A stretch of 64,000 nucleotides of DNA, from assembly GCA_023384415.1 (NCBI GenBank), contig JAHDWJ010000003.1, positions 165,876 to 229,875 on the forward strand. Reading direction: 5' to 3'. The stretch comes from Anaerolineae bacterium. GTDB taxonomy: Bacteria; Chloroflexota; Anaerolineae; Promineifilales; Promineifilaceae. Positions 1-8,075 of this stretch are shown piece after piece. The first letter of the stretch is position 1; every line of letters begins with the position of its first letter. The notes beneath the pieces are model-generated. The model was not told the DNA's origin and ran no database searches. It saw only the letters and a program-made list of their open reading frames with translations. A program made the position numbers and the translations under genes.

Positions 1-157
1 GATCCATCAATTCATCCAGGGAGTTGACATCCAGCACTTCCAGCATGTGGCGAATGTCTCCCTGGCGCGGCCCCAGATGCCGGTGGGCAAATGAGTCTGT
101 TGGGCGGAGCAGATCAAGGTTCGCCGCCCTGGAGGGGGAAATGGGGGGGTGGGACAT
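1..157 (-). CDS. gcvP: Glycine dehydrogenase (GcvP), N-terminal fragment
   Basis: The minus strand from 157 encodes 52 residues before the window ends. They carry the N-terminal GcvP pattern: DSFAHRHLGP, then an ML-x-x-L segment and SLDELMD. GcvP is the PLP-dependent decarboxylating P protein of the glycine cleavage system. A strong ribosome site (GAGGAG) lies about seven bases before the ATG. The gene follows gcvH by 81 bases on the same strand, so the two are probably co-transcribed under the upstream glycine riboswitch. The GcvP-like start suggests a full-length enzyme, but the split two-subunit form cannot be excluded from this fragment. Confidence 0.85.
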   Translation of the reverse strand, partial: MSHPPISPSRAANLDLLRPTDSFAHRHLGPRQGDIRHMLEVLDVNSLDELMD

Positions 158-238
158 AGGAGTCTCCTCAGGTAGAACTGAGGGCTGAGTGATGAGGACT
201 GAGCATTTTTGACCTCAGTCCTTTGACCTCAGTCCTGT

Positions 239-625
239 TTACTGTCTTTCTTCACAATAGGCCCGGTAAGCGGCCGCGTCCATCAGATCATCCAGCTCTT
301 TGCTGTTGCTGATTTTGATGCGGATGAGCCAGGCCCCGTAGGGGTCACTGTTGAGCTGATCGGGACTGTCTTGCAAATCACTGTTGACGGCAATAATGTC
401 ACCGGAGATAGGCATATACAGGTCTGCGGCCGCCTTGACCGACTCAACGACGCCAAAGGTTTCATGGATACCGAAAAACTCCCCTTCACCGGGCAGTTCC
501 AGGTACACAATATCCGACAGCGAATCCTGGGCAAAATCAGAGATGCCAATAGTCGCTTCCTCACCTTCGACACGCACCCATTCATCATCTTTGGTATAAT
601 GCAAATCATCTAAAATTTTCGTCAT
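239..625 (-). CDS. gcvH: Glycine cleavage system H protein
   Basis: A 128-residue protein, the usual GcvH length. It carries the methylamine arm between the P, T and L proteins on a lipoyl lysine. The lipoylation motif ESVKAA places that lysine at residue 64. The conserved start (YTKDDEWVRVEG), the IGISDFAQDSLSDIVY stretch and the C-terminal NSDPYGAWLIRIK stretch all fit the family. It is the first gene of a gcvH-gcvP unit behind a glycine riboswitch, so it is probably induced by glycine. A ribosome site (GGAGAAA) precedes the ATG. Confidence 0.95.
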   Translation of the reverse strand: MTKILDDLHYTKDDEWVRVEGEEATIGISDFAQDSLSDIVYLELPGEGEFFGIHETFGVVESVKAAADLYMPISGDIIAVNSDLQDSPDQLNSDPYGAWLIRIKISNSKELDDLMDAAAYRAYCEERQ

Positions 626-658
626 GGGGTTTTTCTCCTGTTGGCAGAAAAGGGTATA

Positions 659-720
659 TGGGTATATTAGTTTATTGGGTGGTCACTAATAGACCAATAG
701 AGTAATACACCAATATACTA
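659..720. repeat. Low-complexity TATTAGT/TATTGG spacer
   Basis: Between the riboswitch terminator and gcvH lies an AT-rich stretch built from loosely iterated words such as TATTAGT, ACCAATA and ACTAATA. The same vocabulary recurs in front of valS (25918-25978), between the two ABC genes (55430-55500) and near 60665. It encodes nothing visible. Confidence 0.55.
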
Positions 721-722
721 AA

Positions 723-763
723 AACAAAAAAGGACATGCTTACATTGTATGTTCGCACGTCCT
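723..763 (-). terminator. Rho-independent terminator of the glycine riboswitch
   Basis: On the minus strand AGGACGTGC (755-763) pairs with GCATGTCCT (731-739), with one G-U pair, and is followed by a TTTTTTGTTTTT tract. It sits just after the aptamer and before gcvH, so it is the expression platform. An alternative pairing that would open it when glycine binds was not worked out. Confidence 0.8.
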
Positions 764-797
764 CTGTTACAAATAGGCAGATGCTCCAGAGCGGGCT

Positions 798-940
798 GAT
801 CAGGTGGTCCTTTGGCCTGAGAGTTTCACCGGCTTACGGCCAGCTTGCCCCTTCGGCGCCTGCAAAAGATGAGCATATTTTCACCGCTAACTACTAACAA
901 CTAACTGCTCACTTTCTCTACAGGTCTCTCCCACCAGATC
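798..940 (-). promoter_or_regulatory. Glycine riboswitch, single aptamer
   Basis: The minus strand shows the glycine aptamer core: GGGAGAGACC, then GCGCCGAAGGGGCAAGC, then CTCTCAGGCCAAAGGACC. Closing helix P1 is formed by GATCTGGTGG with CCACCTGATC. Only one aptamer is present, not the common tandem pair. One arm is unusually long and contains a low-complexity insert (TTAGTTGTTAGTAGTTAG). It controls gcvH and gcvP, a classic target, and is probably an ON switch acting through the terminator at 723-763. Confidence 0.92.
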
Positions 941-968
941 GGTCACAATTCAAATTTTCACTGGTTCA

Positions 969-997
969 ATTGTACGACCAGCCGCCACACATGGCAA
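969..997 (-). promoter_or_regulatory. Sigma70-type promoter of the gcv operon
   Basis: On the minus strand TTGCCA (992-997) and TACAAT (969-974) are separated by exactly 17 bases. Transcription would start about 20 bases before the riboswitch P1 helix, as expected for a leader-controlled operon. Confidence 0.7.
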
Positions 998-1215
998 GCC
1001 GCAAAAAGCAACTTTTACGGCGCGTTTTGCAGGTATGTATGCTAATCTGGAGGTTTATCTGGCAAAATGCGCGGCCTAAGACAAATTTTCAGGGTTCATG
1101 CCGCAGACGTGCAGTATAATAAATGTCGGGCAATGACTCGATAACACGCCCGCGAACATTCAAGCATTAGACGATTAATGAGTAGGCTATCCAAATCGCC
1201 CAAGAGAGGACAACC

Positions 1216-1725
1216 ATGACCGACCCATCAAGCCGCCCGCCAGCTCCCACTGATAGTGCGTACATTGCTCACCTGTGGCAGCACCCCCAACTGACGCTGG
1301 CGATCTTTGGGATGCAACTCCTGACTCCCGAAGGCCAGGCCCTGTATGAGACCGCTGGCATTCCACAACAGATGCAAGCAGCTCTTGCAGAGGCAGAAGG
1401 CTTGTTATGTGTGCGGGATTTCCCGGAAGGCAACGGCGGGATGCAGCTACAATATTGGCGTTCGCATGAAGACTTAGCGCGGTTTGCAGGCCAGTTGCCC
1501 CATATGGCCTGGTGGAAATGGCTGAACGACCATCGTGGTCAAGGCTTTGGTTTCTACCATGAGATTTACCAGTGCAAGACGGCCGAAGCCGTTTTTGAAA
1601 CGGGCACCTTGCCAGTGGGTCCGGCGCTGTTCTGCGAAATATCGGCGGTGGCTGGTGGTGAAGGTCGTTCTCAAAAGCGGCAACAACGCTTTGCTGAGGC
1701 AGCGGCACACTCTTCGGCGTCATAA
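1216..1725 (+). CDS. DUF4188-family protein
   Basis: A 169-residue protein with an Asp/Pro-rich start and a ribosome site (GAGAGGA) seven bases before the ATG. The central block LQYWRSHEDLARFAG, the MAWWKWLN segment and GFYHEIYQ followed by FETGTLPVGPAL match DUF4188. I recall this family as a ferredoxin-like, monooxygenase- or aldoxime-dehydratase-related fold. No substrate can be inferred. It stands alone, with a poor -10-like TATAAT at 1115-1120. An ORF on the opposite strand covers the same bases, but its protein has no recognisable pattern. Confidence 0.6.
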   Translation: MTDPSSRPPAPTDSAYIAHLWQHPQLTLAIFGMQLLTPEGQALYETAGIPQQMQAALAEAEGLLCVRDFPEGNGGMQLQYWRSHEDLARFAGQLPHMAWWKWLNDHRGQGFGFYHEIYQCKTAEAVFETGTLPVGPALFCEISAVAGGEGRSQKRQQRFAEAAAHSSAS

Positions 1726-1883
1726 AAAGTTTGGAAGAAGAAAGCATCCTACCATGCGCCGCCGCGGCCGCGATGCCTCGAACAGCTGACTATTTGGTGA
1801 TTGCAAAGAGTTGGCGCGGCCGCGCTAATGTGCCTGAACCAAGCGTTAGAGAGCTATAGCGCAAAACAAAGGATATCATCAGA

Positions 1884-3425
1884 ATGAGCACGGACAACGA
1901 AAAACCTGGGTGGTTTTTGTATCCCATCTGGATTGTTCTGTCGTTCTTATGTATTTCTATTGCCTTTTTCCTCAACCTTCTCGTCCTAAACATTATTACA
2001 CAGGTGGTTGGTGACTTTATCTACGTGAATGGGGTGCCCCACATTACGCAAGATTATTTGTTTACCTACACCCTTTTTCCCATGGTTGGCCTTGCAACAG
2101 GCACATTACAATATGCGTTTTTGCGCCGTTACCTCCCACGTATGGGGTGGTGGGTGCTCGCTACTACAGGTGGCTGGCTAATTGGAATGCTGCTATTTCT
2201 CATACCTGACTGGCCAAACCAGACAAACCGTTTCCTGAATTTCGGTCTGATATTTTTCGTGATTGGGTTGGCAATCGGGATTGCGCAATGGCTGCTCCTA
2301 CGGCGACGATTATTCCAGGCAGGTTGGTGGATTGCCGCCAATGTTGTGGGCTGGGGGCTGTTGGCTTTGATAACCGTAGGTGATGCGCCTGTAAGCAATC
2401 CAACTGTAGCGGATACATGCACATCTGTTTCACCAACATCAACGCTAAGTACTATCTCTATTCCTATCGAGACTGTTGATCCCACATCAGAGACCCAAAA
2501 AATGCTCTTGCTCTATGACGATGATGGCAGTCGCGATGGGATGGCAGCGCTTCTTTACTTGTTAAGTTACCCAGATATATCCATTCAAGCGATAACCATT
2601 TCCTATGGTGAAGCACACCCCCAATTGTACATCCAGCACATGGGGTGTGTGCTGGATACCTTTGGAATTAGTGATATCCCACTTGGCGCAGGGCAGGACA
2701 TGCCTTTGGCAGGTGGTACGCCTTTCCCCGATTGGTTACGTCAGCTAAGCGACAACTTCTGGGGTTATCCCTTACCAAATACTGACAAAAGTTATCCGTT
2801 CGAGAATGCTCCCAATTTAATGGTCTCTATTATTAATCAAGCGCCAGAACCCGTAACTATTTTTGTGAGCGGCCCTTTTACTAATCTGGCGCAGGCTCTG
2901 CGGCTCGACCCGGCTATTAAGAGTAATATTTCGGCTGTTTACTTCATGGGTGGCGCGGTGTATGTCCCTGGAAACATAACAAATCTGGATCGTGACTCCA
3001 ACAACCAAGTTGCAGACTGGAATATCATAGCCGATCCACAAGCCGCAAAGGAAGCATTTGAATCTGGCTTGGAACTTTATATGGTACCGCTTGACGCCAC
3101 AAATAAAGTGCTATTTAGTCAGGAAGATATCTTTCCCTGGCGCCGAGGTGATGATAAAGCCAATATGGTTGTAGATCTCACCGATATTATGTTCAATACC
3201 TGGGGTCTTAAGTTAGCGGAGATTTTCGATCTAACAGCGGCTGTCCTTATGGTTCAATCTGAATCTTGTAACTTTCAGCCGCTTCATCTTGAGGTAATCA
3301 CGGACAATGGTCCTACTTTAGGGCAGACCATAGTTGTTCCAAATACCGAGTCAAACATTCACGTCTGCTTAGAACCAAATGTTGATCAAATCAAGCAGAA
3401 TCTGAATGAGACATTTTCACCGTAG
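1884..3425 (+). CDS. Membrane protein fused to a nucleoside-hydrolase-like domain
   Basis: A 513-residue two-part protein. Residues 1-175 hold about five hydrophobic segments, with pairs of LRRRL-type loops that suggest an internal repeat. Residues 205-500 resemble inosine/uridine-preferring nucleoside hydrolases: an N-terminal YDDDGSRDGMAALL loop, FVSGPFTNLAQAL, an MGGAVYVPGN loop, a DWN-x-x-x-DPQAA segment and VPLDATNKVLF. The canonical Ca/ribose-binding pattern D-x-x-x-D-D appears as D-x-x-x-D-G, so one metal or ribose ligand seems lost. The catalytic domain would lie outside the last membrane segment. The gene has no GCGGCCGC sites and a lower GC content than its neighbours, which suggests transfer. 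Activity is uncertain. Confidence 0.65.
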   Translation: MSTDNEKPGWFLYPIWIVLSFLCISIAFFLNLLVLNIITQVVGDFIYVNGVPHITQDYLFTYTLFPMVGLATGTLQYAFLRRYLPRMGWWVLATTGGWLIGMLLFLIPDWPNQTNRFLNFGLIFFVIGLAIGIAQWLLLRRRLFQAGWWIAANVVGWGLLALITVGDAPVSNPTVADTCTSVSPTSTLSTISIPIETVDPTSETQKMLLLYDDDGSRDGMAALLYLLSYPDISIQAITISYGEAHPQLYIQHMGCVLDTFGISDIPLGAGQDMPLAGGTPFPDWLRQLSDNFWGYPLPNTDKSYPFENAPNLMVSIINQAPEPVTIFVSGPFTNLAQALRLDPAIKSNISAVYFMGGAVYVPGNITNLDRDSNNQVADWNIIADPQAAKEAFESGLELYMVPLDATNKVLFSQEDIFPWRRGDDKANMVVDLTDIMFNTWGLKLAEIFDLTAAVLMVQSESCNFQPLHLEVITDNGPTLGQTIVVPNTESNIHVCLEPNVDQIKQNLNETFSP

Positions 3426-3571
3426 AAAAAGCCGCCCAGCACAGCGTACACCTGACTGGTAGGAGTCTGCACCTGTTCAACTAGTTTCTATGGCTTGAAG
3501 TTGGTTCCGGTAAAATGACGTTCTCCCACTCCGCCCATCAGTGAGCAACGCAAGCCGTCAGGCATAAGAGC

Positions 3572-3898
3572 ATGACTACCCGTACTCCCAGAGACCAACT
3601 GAAAGAGATTGAGGCAGAGCTACGCCGTCTTGGCCTGCACGTAGATCCAAGCCAACCAGCCGAGAGCGTCAGCTCTGCCTTTGGAATGGCGGAGATGCCT
3701 TTCGAGCATTGGCTGGTGAAGGTATTTCTGCCCCGCGCCTACGAGGTATTGGATACAAATGCGTGGCCGTCGAAGAGCCAGGTCGGTATCGCTGCGATTC
3801 GAAACTTTGACGGTAAGGATGAATTTTCGGTCTTGGTCACGCTGCTCTGTGAATTTGATCGGATAGCTGAGGCAAGCAGCCGACAGGCTCATGCTTAA
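3572..3898 (+). CDS. YqcC-like (DUF446) protein
   Basis: A 108-residue protein. An N-terminal helix (QLKEIEAELRRLGL) is followed by a MPFEHWLVKVFLPRAYEVL block and a C-terminal helix. This resembles the YqcC/DUF446 family, whose hallmark is a PF-x-x-WLQ-x-x-F-x-PR motif. The function of the family is unknown. In Enterobacteria the gene sits beside a tRNA pseudouridine synthase, but no such neighbour is present here. It lies in the same GCGGCCGC-free stretch as the preceding gene. Confidence 0.5.
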   Translation: MTTRTPRDQLKEIEAELRRLGLHVDPSQPAESVSSAFGMAEMPFEHWLVKVFLPRAYEVLDTNAWPSKSQVGIAAIRNFDGKDEFSVLVTLLCEFDRIAEASSRQAHA

Positions 3899-3998
3899 CC
3901 ATTCATTTCATTCAAACCGACGCAACGGGTTCATGCGTGAGTTGACAAAATCGCCTGAAAAGCCCGACCGCGATTGGGGGATTGGGCAGTGGGACAAT

Positions 3999-4904
3999 TT
4001 ATTGCTCCCCCACACTTCCTGTGACCATTAGAGAATAACCTGTTAGCCGGTGAACCACCATTTTGAGCAGTAGGGCGGAACGCCAAAAGGCAACAGCAGC
4101 CATCCCGTGAGCCAAAACGGCAAAGAGGGGTGGGGTTTCCAGGGTGTAATAGGTCCAACAAAGGCGAGTGGTGCCCCACAACTCCAAAAAGTAACCCAGA
4201 CCAGCCCCAGCTGCAAAGGTTAAAACGGCCAGCCGATGATTGGTTGGGGTAAGAATGAACAGGGTGACCAGAGCCAACGCGATCACGGTGAATGATTTAT
4301 CTAAAGTAGGCCAGACAAACCAGAGCATCAGACCCAAGAAGGCGGGGAAGATGAGCCAGTAGAGCCAGCGGTAAAGGGGGAAATGAAGAGAGTGGGAGAT
4401 TAAGCGATTAGCTGTGAGACTAATTTCTCCTGAGCTTCCCCCCATGCCCCAAGATTCCTCGGCGTTGTGCCACCTTCCCTTTGGCAAGAGGCGGTCCAGA
4501 ATGAAGACCAACCGGTCAATGGTCAGGCTGGCGATGGGCCAGGCGGGAATAATCCAGAGGGGGGGACGTTCGTTGGTGTAGTAGGTCCAAATTTCTGTCT
4601 GGGTACCCCAGCTTTCAATGGTCAGGCCGCCGACAAGGCCAACGAATATGATGGTCATATCCCGGCGTAAATCGGCCCCGGCCATGAGCAAGGTTGACAT
4701 AAAAAGGAAGATGCCAATCAGCAGCCAATCAATCTGTACCCACCAGCGGCCGCGCCAATCCACCTGCTGCAAATATTCCTCAGCCAGGGGCCACCAGACA
4801 TACCCCAATACAAACAAAGTCAGCACAAAGGCACTGAGCAAATATTTGCTCGACCGGGTAAAGCGAAGTTCAGTACGAAGCTGCTGCCAGCGGGTGGTAA
4901 GCAT
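3999..4904 (-). CDS. Integral membrane protein with a duplicated WTYYT motif
   Basis: I do not recognise the family. From the ATG at 4904 it has 301 residues and about eight hydrophobic segments. An upstream in-frame extension overlaps the preceding gene and is unlikely to be used. Two halves look homologous: TIESWGTQTEIWTYYT-x-ERPPLWIIPA in the first, and FLELWGTTRLCWTYYT-x-ETPPLFAVLA in the second, each followed by a hydrophobic helix. It lies 58 bases after a surface glycosidase gene on the same strand, so the two may be co-expressed. No catalytic function can be assigned. Confidence 0.6.
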   Translation of the reverse strand: MLTTRWQQLRTELRFTRSSKYLLSAFVLTLFVLGYVWWPLAEEYLQQVDWRGRWWVQIDWLLIGIFLFMSTLLMAGADLRRDMTIIFVGLVGGLTIESWGTQTEIWTYYTNERPPLWIIPAWPIASLTIDRLVFILDRLLPKGRWHNAEESWGMGGSSGEISLTANRLISHSLHFPLYRWLYWLIFPAFLGLMLWFVWPTLDKSFTVIALALVTLFILTPTNHRLAVLTFAAGAGLGYFLELWGTTRLCWTYYTLETPPLFAVLAHGMAAVAFWRSALLLKMVVHRLTGYSLMVTGSVGEQ

Positions 4905-4962
4905 AAGGGGGAGTGGGTCGTAAGCAGTAGAGGGCAATAACTCAATACTAGAAACTAAAAAC

Positions 4963-6678
4963 TCACCCCCGCCGCCGCAGGGAGACGACAACCAATCCCA
5001 GGGTGAGGGCCAGGCCACCACCTAGAAACCAGAGGCCAATGGGGCTGGCGGCCGCGCTCTCATCTTCCACCTCTACGGCTGGTGGCACCACAGGCGTTGC
5101 GGCGACAGGAGTTGGCGTGGCGGCCAGGGCAATCTGGGTGGCCGGGGGGGTTGGGGTGAAGGTGGGGGTGAGGCTGGGCGCGGCCGTAACCGTTGGCGTT
5201 GGTGAAGGTTCAGCCGTCGCGGTGATGGTAAGGGTTACGGTGACAGGCAGCGTTACCGTTTCCGTGATCGGTGTGCCTACGGTTGGGGTAGGGTCAATAG
5301 TGATCCCAGGCGCCGCGGTCGGCACAATTTGCACCGTGGCCCCTTCTTCCACCAGGAAAATGGGGGGGCCGCCCATGTAACAGCCATCGGTGCAGCGTGC
5401 CCCTGGCAAGGTCAAATTGTATACCCCACTGCTGGCTTGCAGAGCGATAGTCTCCCCATTGGCCTGCACCAACTGGGCTGTTGCGCTCAGGGCAGGGATG
5501 TTTAGATTAACGCTGCTCTGAGTTCTGGCCCATAAGATACGGGTGACACCTTGCGGCCGCGAGAAGGTGAAAATGTAATAATTATCCGTTCGTTCCCGCT
5601 GGACATTGGTGAACCCAGCCAGATATTGGATCACATTTTGGTAGGCGTAAAAAGCGGGCCGCCGGCTAAAATCATGGGGTCGAATCAACCCCCACGACTC
5701 TTCCCCAGGGGCTAAGTTGACATCTACCAGCTTGTAAACAGCAATGCGGCTGGCCCCGGCATGGAAGCCAATAGCATGGGCCTGGATGATATACCATGCC
5801 TGCTGCTCCAGATCGATCTGGAAATTTTGCACCGTTACCGGCCATTCCGGGTCCTGGTTGGGGCGGGCGTTGGTCTCATTGATCCAGACCGCTTTTAACG
5901 GGCTGATCCCGACCTGGCTTTGCACCCCATACGCATTGCCGACAATGGTGTAAATGGTCTCTGGGCGGAAATAGATGTGCAGGGAGACGACATCAAAATA
6001 ATAGTTGTTCGCGGCCGCGTCCGGTTCAGCCACAATCGCTTGCAGCAGGCGGCGCAAATACCCCTGGTCATGCCAATAAGTCATCCCCCCCAGGTGAATC
6101 ACCGCCGACGGGTTGACCTCTTTAATGGCCAGATAAGCCACCTTGAGAAGCTGCACATAATCCTGGATAGAGCCAGCAAATTCATGCCCATACACATCCG
6201 GGGCAATATCCGGCTCATTCCAGATGATCCAATGGTTGACCCCCCGTGCCCCGTAATAGGTGGCCGCCCGGCGGGCATAGTTAGCCCACAGGTTGCCGGG
6301 ATCGTCTATGGGCAAATAGAGGCCATAGGGCACCCCGGCGGCAAACTCCCCATCCGTAGCCCAGGTGGGAGTGTTCTTAAGCAGGCCAACGACGGTGCGA
6401 CCATTGCTCCGGGCTTCAACGAGCCACTCTTCTGGGACATGCAGGGTATTCCAATCATTTGGGCCGGTGGGCTGGATCTCATTCCAGTAAAAAAGGATGC
6501 GCTCCCAGCCCACCCCTAATTCAGCCGCTTCATTGGGGGCCCAAAACGCTTCGACGGCCCCAAAGCGGGAATCTAAAGCCCCTTGAGCCTGGGTATGAGC
6601 CGCTGGGGCGGCCGCGTAGTTGATCAGCAGAAAAGCAAACAGGACAAAAAGGTAAAGTACAAATCGGTTCATCATCAA
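4963..6678 (-). CDS. Cell-surface glycoside hydrolase, clan GH-A-like
   Basis: A 571-residue exported protein. Residues 1-28 form a signal peptide. Residues 35-360 look like a (beta/alpha)8 barrel with the acid/base motif WNEPD (Glu155) and a candidate nucleophile in WINETN (Glu268), the clan A spacing. A C-terminal beta domain follows, then a Thr/Pro-rich linker (about 450-540) and a final hydrophobic helix ending in RRRG, which would anchor it in the membrane with the barrel outside. GH39- or GH5-like membership is plausible, but the substrate is unknown. A membrane protein and a possible carbohydrate-binding protein flank it. Confidence 0.7.
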   Translation of the reverse strand: MMMNRFVLYLFVLFAFLLINYAAAPAAHTQAQGALDSRFGAVEAFWAPNEAAELGVGWERILFYWNEIQPTGPNDWNTLHVPEEWLVEARSNGRTVVGLLKNTPTWATDGEFAAGVPYGLYLPIDDPGNLWANYARRAATYYGARGVNHWIIWNEPDIAPDVYGHEFAGSIQDYVQLLKVAYLAIKEVNPSAVIHLGGMTYWHDQGYLRRLLQAIVAEPDAAANNYYFDVVSLHIYFRPETIYTIVGNAYGVQSQVGISPLKAVWINETNARPNQDPEWPVTVQNFQIDLEQQAWYIIQAHAIGFHAGASRIAVYKLVDVNLAPGEESWGLIRPHDFSRRPAFYAYQNVIQYLAGFTNVQRERTDNYYIFTFSRPQGVTRILWARTQSSVNLNIPALSATAQLVQANGETIALQASSGVYNLTLPGARCTDGCYMGGPPIFLVEEGATVQIVPTAAPGITIDPTPTVGTPITETVTLPVTVTLTITATAEPSPTPTVTAAPSLTPTFTPTPPATQIALAATPTPVAATPVVPPAVEVEDESAAASPIGLWFLGGGLALTLGLVVVSLRRRG

Positions 6679-6767
6679 TGGTTAATTACTGAATTGGCGA
6701 ATTATTAATGAGGCGGTCATTCTTGATTAACAATTCACCCATTCAATAGTTCACCAATTAATTATTC

Positions 6768-7973
6768 TCACGGGGTCCACTGCTTGAGCCAATGCTCCAG
6801 GTCGGCGGGGGTATTGGCAACGACAGCGGTAAAGATGGTGCCGGGATAATGGTCATGGAACCAACCGGCGGTTAGGGGTTCGGGCCAATGGTGGGGGTTG
6901 ACAGCCAATACCTGCCGCTTCTCTAGCAGCCCCAGGCCGGCATCATCGGCGGAAAAGCCGATGGTGTAACGGCCGGCAAAGCTCCCTCGTGCGGCCGCGA
7001 CCAGCCATTTTTCGTCGGCCGTTGGGGGCAAAAGCAGATACACTCGTTGATAAGGTAGACGGGGATCCCCCTTGGGTTCCAACGCGGCCGCTTTGCTCAA
7101 ATCATCATGGCTAACTTTCAGCAGTCGTTGGGCCAGCAGCCGCGCTCCCCGATCCCCGGTAAAACGAATATCATACAACCCTTCTTCGGGCAAGTGAAAT
7201 TGGTAACGCCAACTATAACGCTCATTTTCCTGGCTCATCCCCTGAAACGTCACCAGGGCCATCTCCCCATCGGGCCGCTGTACGGTCAACTCCATAAACA
7301 CCTGATTCCGGTTGGATGAGACCAACGCTGTGGCCGTTTCGCCGGGCAGCGGCTTCTCTGGGTTCAACAAAATATGAGTATCCCCTGAGCCGATAACGGT
7401 GACGGTGCGCCGATACCGCCCCACTGGGGTGACAGATGCTTCACGCCAAAAAATACTCTGCTGCCGCTTTGGCCGCTCTGGGGCTGATTTGAGAAAAACG
7501 GTGAGAATAGAGGTTTCCGCCTCGACGGTTAGCTCTAATGTCTCCCATTTTCCCAGGGGGTTGGCTTTTTTGCTCCAGATGATGAGCGGGCTGTTGGGGT
7601 CCAGGCCGCCGGTGGGGTCCAGGCCAATTTGTAAATCTACATTGCCTGGCTCGACCAGGTTGCCGGGGGTCTCATCTTCACTAGACCAGGCCATTGCTTC
7701 AACGATGAGCTTGTAATTATCTCCAGGGGCAGCGGGAAGCTGCTGGTACAGCCCGGCCACATGGGTGGCCCAGGGGGAGCTGACTTCCTGGGCGGTGAGG
7801 TCCGGCAGCGCGGCCGCACGGAAGATTGGTGTCTGGTTTTTCCACTGCGGATCATTGGCCCGCTGCACCGTCCACCAGGGAGCCCACCCTTCCCCAGTGA
7901 TCATTCGTTCATCTTTGCGGTATGGGTTAAAAGGGCCGGTAAAATCGCCGTTGTGGAGGAGGTTGGTTGCCAT
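6768..7973 (-). CDS. Jelly-roll/beta-sandwich protein of unknown function
   Basis: A 401-residue protein starting MATNLLHNGDFTGPF, the N-terminal pattern of many carbohydrate-binding (CBM4/22-like) jelly-roll domains. The strand-rich GLYQQLPAAPGDNYKL and WETLELTVEAET blocks fit that fold over about residues 1-190. A second beta domain (about 195-290) resembles an Ig-like or macroglobulin domain. The C-terminus (about 305-400) is a mixed alpha/beta domain. No signal peptide is visible, which is odd for a surface binding protein. Its position after the glycosidase suggests a carbohydrate-related role, but this is inference. Confidence 0.5.
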   Translation of the reverse strand: MATNLLHNGDFTGPFNPYRKDERMITGEGWAPWWTVQRANDPQWKNQTPIFRAAALPDLTAQEVSSPWATHVAGLYQQLPAAPGDNYKLIVEAMAWSSEDETPGNLVEPGNVDLQIGLDPTGGLDPNSPLIIWSKKANPLGKWETLELTVEAETSILTVFLKSAPERPKRQQSIFWREASVTPVGRYRRTVTVIGSGDTHILLNPEKPLPGETATALVSSNRNQVFMELTVQRPDGEMALVTFQGMSQENERYSWRYQFHLPEEGLYDIRFTGDRGARLLAQRLLKVSHDDLSKAAALEPKGDPRLPYQRVYLLLPPTADEKWLVAAARGSFAGRYTIGFSADDAGLGLLEKRQVLAVNPHHWPEPLTAGWFHDHYPGTIFTAVVANTPADLEHWLKQWTP

Positions 7974-7975
7974 AA

Positions 7976-8075
7976 GGGAGATTGGGAGATTGGAGATTGG
8001 GAGACGCGGGGAGCGGGAGAGATGGAGAGCGGGAGATTGCTTACTCGCCTACTCACAGACTCGCCTACTCGCCAG
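7976..8075. repeat. Low-complexity GGGAGATTGG / ACTCGCCT spacer
   Basis: The spacer between the jelly-roll gene and ferritin is built from iterated words: GGGAGATTGGAGATTGGGAG, then GAGCGGGAGA units, then ACTCGCCTACTC units. The same words occur at 9752-9781, 35631-35665, 39069-39120 and 53480-53535. The far end runs into the last codons of ferritin. Confidence 0.6.

Noticed and set aside
1187-1747. 186-residue ORF on the minus strand opposite the DUF4188 gene
   Set aside because: Its translation shows no family pattern, while the plus-strand frame matches DUF4188 and has a ribosome site.
4905-5021. N-terminal extension of the WTYYT membrane protein
   Set aside because: It overlaps the end of the glycosidase gene in another frame. 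The ATG at 4904 gives a protein starting in a normal way.
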